Source: Gammaproteobacteria bacterium
GTDB taxonomy: Bacteria > Pseudomonadota > Gammaproteobacteria > S012-40
Length of the DNA: 47,155 nucleotides
Reading direction: 5' to 3'
Assembly (NCBI GenBank): GCA_015487785.1
Contig: WFPC01000049.1
Location: 1 to 47,155, forward strand
The position numbers and the translations under genes are program-made. This document shows positions 17,566-26,758 of the stretch, piece by piece (position 1 is the stretch's first letter; the number at the start of each line of letters is the position of its first letter). The notes under the pieces were generated by a model, which had not been told where the DNA came from, did no database searches, and worked only from the letters and a program-made list of their open reading frames with translations.

Positions 17566-20500
17566 AAACGGAATTGCATGCCCAGGGTGGCGCTGGCGGT
17601 CTGATAGATGCCCAGCGAGGAACCTTGCACACCGATGGGTCGGCCCTGATCGTTGTAGATAAAACCCCGAGGCAGGTTGGTGCGGTTCTCGTTGCTGGAC
17701 AGGCTGGCGAACAGGGTCAGCTTGCGGTGCAACAGATAGTTCAGCCGCACAGAGACGTTGCTGGTCCCGGCGATACGTTTTTGTTCCCGGCGGGCCTCGA
17801 CACGGGTGCGCGAGTCGGGGAACGAGTGCAGTTTCAGCTCGAAACCGGCATTGAGATAGGCGGTGAATTTGGGGCCCAGGATCTTGCTGTAGGAGAGCCC
17901 CAGGCGATGACCCCGGTAGGCGTAGTCACGGGCGGCGATCTTGCTGTTCTGTACGTCGGTGAAGGTGTAGTCCACGCCCCACGAGCCACCGCGGCGGAAG
18001 GGGTAGGTGAAACTGGTGGTGGCGGAATAGGCCCGGGTCGCCAGTTGGGTCACTCCCGGTGACCAGAAATCACGAAAACCCAGGCGCAGGCTGAGGGTCT
18101 GTGGAATGGTGGTTTCTTCCTCGCCCAAAAACAGCGGAATGCGCAGGCGTCGGGCCACGGTCAGCGAGCCATTGACGGTTTCTCCGCGGAAGTCCTCCAG
18201 CAGCAGGCCCTCGGTCTTTTGTTGCAATACGTCCAGAATGAGGAAGGTGTCGCGGAAGTTCAGTCGGCCATTGATGCCATAGGTGGGGATGATGGCATCG
18301 TTCTGGCTGTCGTGATAGGCGGAATAGGCTGGGCTGGCGCGCAGCGACAGGTCGAAGTTCTTGGTGGGCTTCAGGCGCGCCGCCAGGTCGAAGCGCAGGG
18401 TGGAGGTGAACGAGGAAGTGGTGGGCGCGCCGGGAATCTCGGTCTCGCTGCCGTTGATGTTGTAGTTGACCACAAAGTTGAACACCTTCAGGCGTTCCTC
18501 GAGAATGGGAATGCGGTTGCGTGCCGATTCCACCACCGTGCCGCGCCGGCCGCTGCTGGTGATCTGCCGGTATTGGGCCAGGGCCAGCTTGTCTTCGCTG
18601 ATCTGCTCGTAGAGCAGGCCGAGGCGAAAGCGGGCGACGATGTTCTTGGGGTCCAGGGCGATGGCCTGGCGCAGGCTGGCGATGGCGGCGTCGAAATCGC
18701 CCTTGCGGCGCTGGATGGTGCTGAGGAACAGGTACAGGCTGGCCTTGTTGGGCTCCAGCTTGAGCATATCCTGTAATTCGGCAATGGCCCAGTCGTAGTT
18801 CTTGGCCATGAATTGCTGCCGTACCACCTGCAGGCGCACCAGGTTGATCACCCGGTTCATCAGACGCGGCTCCTTGAGATGGGACAACGCGGTGACGAAG
18901 GCTTCCAGGGCCTTGTCGTATTCGCGCTTGTTTTCATACAGGGTGCCGATGTTCAGGTAGGCCCGCGTGTGAGTGGGATCTATGCGAATGACCTCCTGGT
19001 ATTCCTGCATGGCTTCTTCCTGGTAACGGGGATCGCGCTGATAGATGCGGCCCAGTTCCATGTGGGCGCGCAGGTCGTCGGGGTTTTTCTCGATCGCCCG
19101 CTTGTATTGCCTGATGGCACTGGCCCACTTGCCCCGGCGGCTCAGGCTGGCGCCCTGGGTGCGATAGATATTGCCCAGGTTGATGATCGCCTTCTTGGCC
19201 TGCCGGCTGCCCTTGGCCATGGCCAGGATGCGCTCCAGCTCGATGATGGCCTTTTGCACACGGTTGGTCTGCACCAGGATCTTGGCCTTGTGCAGGCGAG
19301 CATCCACCTGGGCGGGGTCGATTTCCAGCACGGTGTCCACGGCCTGTTCGCTCTTCTTGAGCTGGCCCATGTTGAAATAGGCCTCGGCCAGGCCCAGGTG
19401 GGCCAATACGTTTTCCGGATCGACGTCGAGTACCCGTGCGTATTGGGTCAGCGCCTTGTCCCATTGTTTGGCGAGCAGATACTTGTTGCCCTCGCCCAGG
19501 CCCAGGGCGTTGACCGCCTGGCGCCCCAGCGGCCCACGAGGGTCGAGCTTCAGCACCTGCTTGAGGTGTTCGATGCTGGCTTGCTGGTCGCCGCGCGCCT
19601 GGGCCAGTTGGGCCAGGCGCATATGGATGGCGGCGTTGGCGGGATCCTTGCGCAGTAGGTCTTCATAGATACTGCGTGCCTTTTCGGGGCGGCCCAGGGC
19701 GAGTTCCAGCCCGGCGATCTGGGAAAGTATGCTGGCATCACCGGGATAGCGCGTCAGCATGTTCTGGTAATAGGCCAGGGCGGCCGCCGTCCTGCCTGCC
19801 AGCAACAGGCGTTGGGCGTCGAGAAAATCCAGCAGTTTCCGGCTCTTGGCGACCAGTTCCGGATCACCGCTTTGATCCACCACCTGCCGGTAGGTTGCCT
19901 CGGCATCATCCAGCTTGCCGGCCCGTGCCAGGATGCGCGCATAGGCCATGCGCAACTTGTAGTTGTCGGGCATGAGAGCCACGCTCCTGGCGGCGTGGGC
20001 CACGGCCAGATCGAACTGGTTGCGGCGCTCGTAGAGAGTGGCCAGCCAGTATTGGCCCTTGGCGTCGTCGGGAAATTTTTCCACCACCTTGCTGAGCAGG
20101 CGGAAGGCCGGGCGCAGGCGGTTTTCGTCGATCAGAGACTTGGCGTATTCCACGGCCTTGTCCTTGTCCTCGGCGGTTGCCAGGTTCTCGATCAGTACAT
20201 CGGTCTTGCGTTCGTGCACGATGCCCAGGTTGACCCGGGCATCGCGGCTCTGGGGTGAAGCCGGGGCCAGGGCGATGATGCGATGAAATTCGGTGATGGC
20301 GTCGTCGTAGCGCTTGGCCTGCACGTAGAGCGCGGCCAGCTTGCCGCGCACATCGATGTCCACGGGCCGCTGCAGTAGCACTTTCATGTACGCGGTTTCG
20401 GCCTCGTCCAGGCGCCCCATGCGCCGGTAGATCTCGGCAATGGCCAGGTTGGCGGCAAGGTGACGGGGCTGGGCCAGCAGCACGCTGTTGAGGGTGATCA

Positions 20501-22871
20501 AGGCGGCTTGCAGGCGACCTTGCCTGAGGAACCGCTCGCCGTCCTTGAGCAGGGTGTTGGCCGCCACGATGCCGGCCTTGCCGGTGGGGTCGAGTTCGAT
20601 GGCCCGGCGGAGGTGTTCCAGGCGCCGAAGGGGTTTCTGCTGCAATTCATACATGCGGGCCAGGCGCAGATGGATCTGTGCCCGCCGGGGTTGCAGCCTG
20701 AGTGCCAGCTGGTAGGCATTGGCGGCTTCTTCCCAGAATTCGAGCCGGGTGTATAGCGTGGCAAGTTTTTCCAGGATGTCGGCATCGGCGGGATACATCA
20801 GCGACAGGGCGTGGAGCTGGTTGATGGCGCCGAACAGGTCGTTGGCCTGGCGGTAGACTTCGGCCTTGAGCAGCCCCTGCAGGCGGCGGATCTCGCGGTA
20901 TTCGATATTGTCCATGGCCGAGAGCAGCATGTCGTCGTAGATCTGGTAGGCCTCCCCGAGGCGGCCGGCCTGGATCAGGTTCTGGGCATAGGCCTTGCGC
21001 AGCTTGACGTTGTCCGGCGCCAGTTCCACGCTGCGACGGATGTGTTCGATGCCGGCATCGTATTCCTTGCGCTTCATGTAGACGATACCCAGCCAGTAAT
21101 GGGCCTGCACGTGCTCGGGATTGATGCGCAGCAGATTCTTGAATACCGCCTCGGCCTTCTTGAGCTGGTTTTGTTCCAGCAGCTTGCGGCCATTTTGCAA
21201 CAATTGCTTTTCATTCAGGCTGGCCAGCTCGATCTTGAGCATGCGCTGGTAGAGTTCTTCTGCCTTGGCCTCGTTGCCCAGGATGGTGTGCACATTGATC
21301 AGCCGGGCCATCAATTCCAGGTCCTCGGGCGTGCGGGTCTGCATGCGCAGGTAGTGCTCCAGCGCGGCACGGGGTTTGCCCGCGCGCAACAGGCGCTCGC
21401 CGCGGGTGAGATCCAGCCACTGGCGGACCTGCTGGCGCATGTCGGAATCGATGGCCCGGCTCTGCAGATCCAGCAGCACGGTTTCGGCATTGAGCAGGTC
21501 GCCGAGGCGGAACAGGATCCGGCCATAGGCCAGTTGGGCCTGGTAGGCACTGCGATCCAGCAGCAGGGCACGGCGCAGGGCCTGGCTGGCCTTGCGATAG
21601 AGTTTTTTCTTTTCGTAGAGAATACCCAGCCAGTAGTGGGCCGGCGCGTGCCGAGGATAGTGCTCGATGACGGCCTCCAGCAACCACTGGGCGGCGTCGT
21701 AGCGCTGGTCTTCTATCCAGGCTCTGGCGGTTTCCAGGGCCTGATCGCGGTCCTGCTCCGAGAACAGGGATTCGGCCAGGCGCTGGGCCTTGACCCCGTA
21801 GATGACATTGAGCCGCGCGTCGGCCTGCCGGCCAAGGTCGCTGTCGGGAACGGCCTTGAGTATCTTGCGGTATTCGGCGATGGCCTGCTCCAGGCGGCTG
21901 GCCTTGAAGTACAGCGCGGCCAGGTGGGAGCGGGTGCGCCAATCCTTGGGGTTTTGTTGTAATACCCGCTGGTAGGCCAGCTCGGCGGCATCGTATTGTT
22001 CCTGTTGCTGATAGACCTGGGCAATGGTCAGGTTGGCCTCGACGTGGTTGGGCAGGATCTCCAGGATGGTCTCCACCTCGGCCTCGGCGGCTTCCAGCTC
22101 CTGTTGTACCAGCAACAGGCTGGCGCGGCTGAGGATGTCGTCGATGGCGGCCTTGGCGCTTTCACTCTCGGGATCGAGGCTGATGACTTTCTGCAACATG
22201 TTCCAGCGTCCCAGATGATCGCCTTTTTTTGCATACATGCGGCCGAGGCGCAGGTAGGTTTCGGTGTGCATGGGGTCGATGCTGAGAATGCGGCGGTAGG
22301 TTTCCTCGGCCTCGCTCCAGGCGCCCATGGCGGTATAGGTATCCCCCAGGGCTTCCAGGACCTCGATGTCGCGGGGGTCGTCTTCCAGCGCGGACTGGTA
22401 CAGGGCTACGGCTTGTTCCCATTGCTTCGTCTGCGCCAGGCGTTTGCCCTGGGTGAGCAGCAGGTGGTGGTTGATGACCTGGATTTCGGCGGTATTGCGG
22501 GTGAGTTCCAGCATGGAGCGGTAGGCAGCCTCGGCTTGCTCCAGTTGCCCGGACTCGCTCAGCAGTTCGGCCTGGCGCAGGCGTAGCTGCATGTTGTCCG
22601 GGGCCTGCTCGATGGCGCGTTGCAACCATTCGCCGGCGCTGGGGTAGTCGTGCTGGCGGCGATAGACTTCGCTCATCCAGAACAAGGCCTCGCTGTTGTC
22701 GGCATCGTCTGCCAGCAATTTTTCCAGCAGGTTTTCGGCCTGCTCCAGCTTGTCCTGGCGGATCAGGCTCTGGACCTGGCGCAGGGGCGATGTCTCCTGC
22801 CCGGCGGCCCACAAGGGACCGGCCAGCGCGAGCAGGAGACAGGGCCCAAGCAGGTATCGGAGCACCGCCAC
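17562..22871 (-). CDS. Giant TPR protein with C-terminal outer-membrane beta-barrel
   Basis: The protein has 1769 residues. A signal peptide (about 1-23) leads to a TPR superhelix (about 30-1455) and then a C-terminal barrel (about 1460-1769) of roughly 14 strands ending in Phe (LGMQFRF). The layout resembles BcsC and PelB, which carry periplasmic TPRs fused to an outer-membrane pore for exopolysaccharide export, but the solenoid is about twice as long. Residues about 32-559 and 560-1087 are two copies of a 528-residue module, followed by a partial third copy and further TPRs. GTG 22871 begins 12 bp after the stop of the paralogous TPR gene, so they form one operon. A role as outer-membrane exporter or assembly platform is inferred. 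Confidence 0.85.
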   Translation of the reverse strand: MAVLRYLLGPCLLLALAGPLWAAGQETSPLRQVQSLIRQDKLEQAENLLEKLLADDADNSEALFWMSEVYRRQHDYPSAGEWLQRAIEQAPDNMQLRLRQAELLSESGQLEQAEAAYRSMLELTRNTAEIQVINHHLLLTQGKRLAQTKQWEQAVALYQSALEDDPRDIEVLEALGDTYTAMGAWSEAEETYRRILSIDPMHTETYLRLGRMYAKKGDHLGRWNMLQKVISLDPESESAKAAIDDILSRASLLLVQQELEAAEAEVETILEILPNHVEANLTIAQVYQQQEQYDAAELAYQRVLQQNPKDWRTRSHLAALYFKASRLEQAIAEYRKILKAVPDSDLGRQADARLNVIYGVKAQRLAESLFSEQDRDQALETARAWIEDQRYDAAQWLLEAVIEHYPRHAPAHYWLGILYEKKKLYRKASQALRRALLLDRSAYQAQLAYGRILFRLGDLLNAETVLLDLQSRAIDSDMRQQVRQWLDLTRGERLLRAGKPRAALEHYLRMQTRTPEDLELMARLINVHTILGNEAKAEELYQRMLKIELASLNEKQLLQNGRKLLEQNQLKKAEAVFKNLLRINPEHVQAHYWLGIVYMKRKEYDAGIEHIRRSVELAPDNVKLRKAYAQNLIQAGRLGEAYQIYDDMLLSAMDNIEYREIRRLQGLLKAEVYRQANDLFGAINQLHALSLMYPADADILEKLATLYTRLEFWEEAANAYQLALRLQPRRAQIHLRLARMYELQQKPLRRLEHLRRAIELDPTGKAGIVAANTLLKDGERFLRQGRLQAALITLNSVLLAQPRHLAANLAIAEIYRRMGRLDEAETAYMKVLLQRPVDIDVRGKLAALYVQAKRYDDAITEFHRIIALAPASPQSRDARVNLGIVHERKTDVLIENLATAEDKDKAVEYAKSLIDENRLRPAFRLLSKVVEKFPDDAKGQYWLATLYERRNQFDLAVAHAARSVALMPDNYKLRMAYARILARAGKLDDAEATYRQVVDQSGDPELVAKSRKLLDFLDAQRLLLAGRTAAALAYYQNMLTRYPGDASILSQIAGLELALGRPEKARSIYEDLLRKDPANAAIHMRLAQLAQARGDQQASIEHLKQVLKLDPRGPLGRQAVNALGLGEGNKYLLAKQWDKALTQYARVLDVDPENVLAHLGLAEAYFNMGQLKKSEQAVDTVLEIDPAQVDARLHKAKILVQTNRVQKAIIELERILAMAKGSRQAKKAIINLGNIYRTQGASLSRRGKWASAIRQYKRAIEKNPDDLRAHMELGRIYQRDPRYQEEAMQEYQEVIRIDPTHTRAYLNIGTLYENKREYDKALEAFVTALSHLKEPRLMNRVINLVRLQVVRQQFMAKNYDWAIAELQDMLKLEPNKASLYLFLSTIQRRKGDFDAAIASLRQAIALDPKNIVARFRLGLLYEQISEDKLALAQYRQITSSGRRGTVVESARNRIPILEERLKVFNFVVNYNINGSETEIPGAPTTSSFTSTLRFDLAARLKPTKNFDLSLRASPAYSAYHDSQNDAIIPTYGINGRLNFRDTFLILDVLQQKTEGLLLEDFRGETVNGSLTVARRLRIPLFLGEEETTIPQTLSLRLGFRDFWSPGVTQLATRAYSATTSFTYPFRRGGSWGVDYTFTDVQNSKIAARDYAYRGHRLGLSYSKILGPKFTAYLNAGFELKLHSFPDSRTRVEARREQKRIAGTSNVSVRLNYLLHRKLTLFASLSSNENRTNLPRGFIYNDQGRPIGVQGSSLGIYQTASATLGMQFRF
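19611..22778 (-). repeat. Two tandem 528-residue modules in the TPR-barrel gene
   Basis: Corresponding anchors lie exactly 528 residues apart: KKAEAVF at 571 matches KLEQAEN at 43; QPRH at 801 matches LPNH at 273; YWLATLYERR at 941 matches YWLGILYEKK at 413; the RLLLAG/RLLRAG blocks are at 1021 and 493. Module 1 is at 21195-22778 and module 2 at 19611-21194, a period of 1584 bp. The copies have diverged at DNA level. Confidence 0.85.
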
Positions 22872-22883
22872 ACCGGCAATCGG

Positions 22884-25800
22884 TTATTCACCGCCGATGC
22901 GGCTGCGCAGTTCCAGGAAGCGCAGACGGGCCTTGAGCTTGTTGTCGTCGAGCTTGACGATCTTGGCAAAGGCCTCGTCGGCCTGCTTGGTGCGCTCACC
23001 CTGGGCATAGGCGGTGGCCAGGCCCAGCCAGGCATAGAGATTGTTGGGGTCGGTGTCGATGATGCGCTGGAGATCGACGATGGCCTCCTTCCAGCGGTTT
23101 TCACGTAGCCTGGTGATGGCGTCGCGCAGTCCCAGTTTGTCGATGCTGCGGTCGTCCAGCCCTTCGCCCGGAGCCACCAGCCAGAGCCGCCGCAGGTAGT
23201 TCATGTAGGCCTTGTTCTTGCCCTGGCTGCGACGCAGCTTGGCCATCTGCAACAAGGCGCGCTGATGATTGGGCTGTTGTTTCAGGATTTTCTGATACAG
23301 AGTCTCGGCATTGGTGTATTTCTTCAGCTCCAGGTAGACATCGGCGATGTGCGCGAGAAGGTCCAGGTCATTGGGGGTGCGTTTCTGCATCTTGCCATAG
23401 TGACGCAGGGCCTGCTTGTACTTGCGTGCCTGCACCAGGCGCTGGCCCACCACGAAGCCCAGTTTTTGCCGGATGCTACGGCGCATGGCCGGATCCTTGC
23501 TGCGGTCGAGCAGGTTGTTGTACACCGCTTCGGCGGCCTTGAGCTTGTTGGCCAGGGTCAGCACCTCGCCGTAGGCGGCGGCGCGGTTGAGATCGTCCGG
23601 GGCCAGGCGCACGCTGCGGCCGATGTGTTCGATGGCCTGTTCATACTGCCCACGGCGCTGGAAGATCTTGCCCAGCCAGAAATGGGCCGCGGCGTTGTCC
23701 GGGTCGATTTCGACCACGGCGTTGAGCAACCACTGGGCGGGATCCAGGCGGTCGGCCTTGATCCATTGCGCAGCCCGTTCCACGGCCTTGCGGCGTGCGG
23801 CATCGTCCACCAGCTGGGTGCTGAGTTCCTCGGCGCGGCGGCTGTAGAGAATATTGAGCTTGGCATCGGCCTCGTCACCGATGTCGCTGTTGGGGGCCAT
23901 GGCCAGAATCTTTTGGTATTCCTTGATGGAATCGTCCAGCCGGTTGGCCTTGAAATAGAGTGCGGCCAGCAGGGCGCGGGTGTTGAGATCGGCCGGGCGA
24001 ATGGCCAGTACCTGCAGGTACATGGCCTCGGCCTGGTCGTAGGCCTGTTGGCGCTGGTAGATCTTGGCAATGGCCAGACTGGCGCCCACATGGGCCGGCA
24101 GTACCGAGAGAATGGTCTGGTACTCGGCCAGTGCCTCGTCGAGCTTGCGCTGCTGGATGAGCTGGCGCCCGCGCCCCATGAGTTCCTTGAGAGCCGTCTG
24201 GGCCAGCGCGCTATTGGGGTTGAGCTGGATCACCCGCGCCAGGTGCTTGCGCCGCTCGGCCTGGTTACCCTGTTTGCCGTACATGTGGGCGAAACGCAAA
24301 TGGGTGATGGCGCGGCGAGCGTCGATGGCGAGAATCTGCCGGTAGGTGGTCTCCGCCTCGTCCCAGAAACCCAGGTCGGTATAGACCGCGGCCAGGCGTT
24401 CCAGCACCTCCACGTCGCGGGGAAACATCAGGGTCATGGTCACGTAGTGGTCCATGGCCTGTTGCAGCTTGCCCGCGCGCAGCAGGCGCTGGCCTTCCAC
24501 GAACCACAGCAGGCGCTTGAATTTACGCCGCTCGGCCTTGGAACGGGTCTGCGCCAGCAGGGTCTTGTAGGTCTTTTCCGCCTTGTCCAGTTGTCCGGCC
24601 TGGAGCAGGATGCCGGCGTAGTTCTCCAGCAGGCGGTAGTTGTTGGGGGCCAGTTCCACACTGCGGCGCATGCTGTTCTCGGCATGGTCGAAGTGCCCCT
24701 GGCGGGCGTAGACGATGGCCAGCCAGTAGAGTGCCTCGGCGTTGTTGGGGTTGTGCTTGATGACTTTGCTGAGTATTTCCTCGGCTTGTTTGAGCTTGCC
24801 CTGTTGCAGCAGTTGGCGGCCCTGGGCGATGGTGTCTTTTTCCTGTTGCGCCCGTTGCTCGATCCTGGCGATCTTGTCGAACAGGGTTTCGGCCTTTTTC
24901 TCCTTGCCCAGGCTGAGATAGGTATTGGCCAGGCGCGACAGCAATTCCACGTCGTCGGGCATTTTCTGCAGCAGTTTTTCGTAGTGCCTGGCGGCGGCCT
25001 TGAGCTGGCCTTGCTGGACCAGGCGCGAGCCCACGGTAAGCCCCATGAGTTTCTCGATGGCGGCTTGCTGGGGGGTGCCGTTGACCAGGGCCAGGGCATC
25101 GCGATAGACCGCCTCGGCGGAGCTGAGGTCGCCGGCCCTGTCCAGTACCCGGGCGTAGCTGAGCAGCATGTCGATGTTCTTGGGGGCCAGCCAGGCGCCA
25201 CGGGCGAGGGCTTTCACCGCCTGGTCGATCTGGCCACGGCGTTCCAGCACCAGCCCCAGCAGATAGAAGCCCTGGGCGTTGTCAGGATACTGGTCGACCA
25301 CGCTGGCCAGCAGCCACTGGGCCGGTTCCAGGCGTTTTTCCTCCATCCAGAACTGGGCGGTCTTGAGTGCCTGCTCCACGGCTTCGGGGTTGTCCAGGGC
25401 CTCGCTCATCTGCTCGGCCTTGTGGACATAGAGCAGGTTGAGGCGGTTGTCGGCCTCGCGCGCGGCATCGCTGCCGGGCGCCATGGCGATGACTTGCTTA
25501 TAGGTGTCTATGGCCTCGTCGAGGCGATTGCTCTTGTAATAGAGCCGGCCCAGGCGCAGGCGGGTTTCCTGGTGGTTGGGTTGGTAGGCCAGAATGCGCC
25601 GGTAACTGGCTTCCGCCAGTTTGAAGCGCCGCTGCTGCTGGTAGGCCTGGGCCAGGGTGAGGTTGGCGGCGATATGGTTGGGATAGTAGGCAACGACGGT
25701 ATTGAGTTCCACCAGGGCTTCGGGCAGTTCGTTGCGCTTGAGGTATTCACGTCCCCTGGCCAGCAGCATGGCGATGGCCTGGCGGGCGTAGCGGCCATCA

Positions 25801-26552
25801 CCGTCCAGTTCCAGCACCTGGCGCAGGCTGCTCAGGCGGGCCTTGTCGTCGCCGCGGGCCTGGTAGAGCCGGGCCAGGTGCAGATAGGTGGCCGGGTTGC
25901 GCGGTGCGATCTTGAGGCTCTGGTGGAACACCCGTTCGGCTTCGTCCCAACGCTCCAGGCGGGTGAGGACCTGGCCCAGGGCTTCCAGCAGCACGAGATC
26001 CTTGGGGAAGTCCTCGATGGCCTTGCGGTAATGCTGGACGGCTTCTTCCAGGTTGTTGTTCTGTACCAGGCGGTTGCCCTTGGTGATGGCCAGGGCGCGT
26101 TTGATGCTTTGCAGTTCGGCCTTGCTCTTGCTCTGCTTGAGCAGGGTGGTGAGCACGATCTCGGCCTGGCCGGGACGGCCGGATTGCGCCAGGATGCTGG
26201 CGCGTTGCAGCTGGAGCTGGATGCTCTCGGGTGCCAGATCGATGCTCTGCTCGATCAGTTGCAGGGCTTTCTTGTAGTCACCGGTCTTGCTGTAGATCAC
26301 GCTGAGCCAGAAGGGTGCCTCGGCATTCTGGGGGTTTTTTTCCTGCAACTGGCGGAAGGTCTCGATGGCCTGTTGCAGCTTGCCCTGTTCGATCAGTGCG
26401 CGGCCCTGGCGGATCAGGCGTTTTTCGGCCAGCGAGGCCGGGAACAGGAACTGGTCGGCCGCGGGCTGCAGGCCGGCGGGCTGGGCCCGCAGGCCAGGTG
26501 AGGCCAGGGCCAGCGAGGCGGCGATGAGTACGGCAAGGCTTGTTATGCGCAT
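22884..26552 (-). CDS. Giant periplasmic TPR protein, paralogue of the TPR-barrel protein
   Basis: The protein has 1222 residues with a signal peptide (about 1-23, ending GLRA) and TPRs over nearly its whole length (for example DEAERVFHQSLKIAPRNP, DEAETTYRQILAID, NAETLYQKILKQQPNH). No membrane anchor or barrel is visible, so it should be a soluble periplasmic scaffold. It aligns with the first 1100 or so residues of the downstream 1769-residue protein at a constant offset of 17 residues, which shows gene duplication. Residues 49-576 and 577-1104 are two copies of one module, and 1105-1222 resemble the start of the partial third copy. ATG 26552 follows TTTTGGAGAATC. It is the first TPR gene in the run. 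Confidence 0.85.
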   Translation of the reverse strand: MRITSLAVLIAASLALASPGLRAQPAGLQPAADQFLFPASLAEKRLIRQGRALIEQGKLQQAIETFRQLQEKNPQNAEAPFWLSVIYSKTGDYKKALQLIEQSIDLAPESIQLQLQRASILAQSGRPGQAEIVLTTLLKQSKSKAELQSIKRALAITKGNRLVQNNNLEEAVQHYRKAIEDFPKDLVLLEALGQVLTRLERWDEAERVFHQSLKIAPRNPATYLHLARLYQARGDDKARLSSLRQVLELDGDGRYARQAIAMLLARGREYLKRNELPEALVELNTVVAYYPNHIAANLTLAQAYQQQRRFKLAEASYRRILAYQPNHQETRLRLGRLYYKSNRLDEAIDTYKQVIAMAPGSDAAREADNRLNLLYVHKAEQMSEALDNPEAVEQALKTAQFWMEEKRLEPAQWLLASVVDQYPDNAQGFYLLGLVLERRGQIDQAVKALARGAWLAPKNIDMLLSYARVLDRAGDLSSAEAVYRDALALVNGTPQQAAIEKLMGLTVGSRLVQQGQLKAAARHYEKLLQKMPDDVELLSRLANTYLSLGKEKKAETLFDKIARIEQRAQQEKDTIAQGRQLLQQGKLKQAEEILSKVIKHNPNNAEALYWLAIVYARQGHFDHAENSMRRSVELAPNNYRLLENYAGILLQAGQLDKAEKTYKTLLAQTRSKAERRKFKRLLWFVEGQRLLRAGKLQQAMDHYVTMTLMFPRDVEVLERLAAVYTDLGFWDEAETTYRQILAIDARRAITHLRFAHMYGKQGNQAERRKHLARVIQLNPNSALAQTALKELMGRGRQLIQQRKLDEALAEYQTILSVLPAHVGASLAIAKIYQRQQAYDQAEAMYLQVLAIRPADLNTRALLAALYFKANRLDDSIKEYQKILAMAPNSDIGDEADAKLNILYSRRAEELSTQLVDDAARRKAVERAAQWIKADRLDPAQWLLNAVVEIDPDNAAAHFWLGKIFQRRGQYEQAIEHIGRSVRLAPDDLNRAAAYGEVLTLANKLKAAEAVYNNLLDRSKDPAMRRSIRQKLGFVVGQRLVQARKYKQALRHYGKMQKRTPNDLDLLAHIADVYLELKKYTNAETLYQKILKQQPNHQRALLQMAKLRRSQGKNKAYMNYLRRLWLVAPGEGLDDRSIDKLGLRDAITRLRENRWKEAIVDLQRIIDTDPNNLYAWLGLATAYAQGERTKQADEAFAKIVKLDDNKLKARLRFLELRSRIGGE
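23241..26408 (-). repeat. Two tandem 528-residue modules in the periplasmic TPR gene
   Basis: Four independent anchors are 528 residues apart with no net insertion: QGRALIEQGKL (49) and QGRQLLQQGKL (577); ARGREYL (265) and GRGRQLI (793); RLEPAQWLL (407) and RLDPAQWLL (935); VGSRLVQ (507) and VGQRLVQ (1035). Module 1 is at 24825-26408 and module 2 at 23241-24824. The same period occurs in the neighbouring gene. Confidence 0.88.
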
Positions 26553-26593
26553 AAGTGATTCTCCAAAACACTCCCGGTTTTTTTCGGCAGTTG

Positions 26594-26616
26594 CCGGAAA
26601 TGATTGATCATTCCGG
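26594..26616. promoter_or_regulatory. Palindrome upstream of the TPR genes
   Basis: CCGGAAATGAT (26594-26604) is followed by TG and then ATCATTCCGG (26607-26616), a palindrome with one bulged base in the 206-bp gap before the periplasmic TPR gene. No T-tract follows on the coding strand, so an operator is at least as likely as a terminator. Confidence 0.4.
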
Positions 26617-26758
26617 TGGTTTTTCGTTTCTGGCTGGGGCTCCAGTATTCTCGCGGGTTATTAACAGGCGGTTAAAGAAGCGTTTTCCCGGCCGTTTGTG
26701 TGTGCTTCCAACCTGTTGAGATCCCTTTTTCATGCTCTCGTTCAGAGTCTCTGGCGAT

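Noticed and set aside
23265..26501. 1078-codon plus-strand frame opposite the periplasmic TPR gene
   Set aside because: It mirrors the TPR codons (Leu/Gln/Ala-rich antisense of CAG/CTG-type codons); the minus-strand frame has a signal peptide and clear TPRs.
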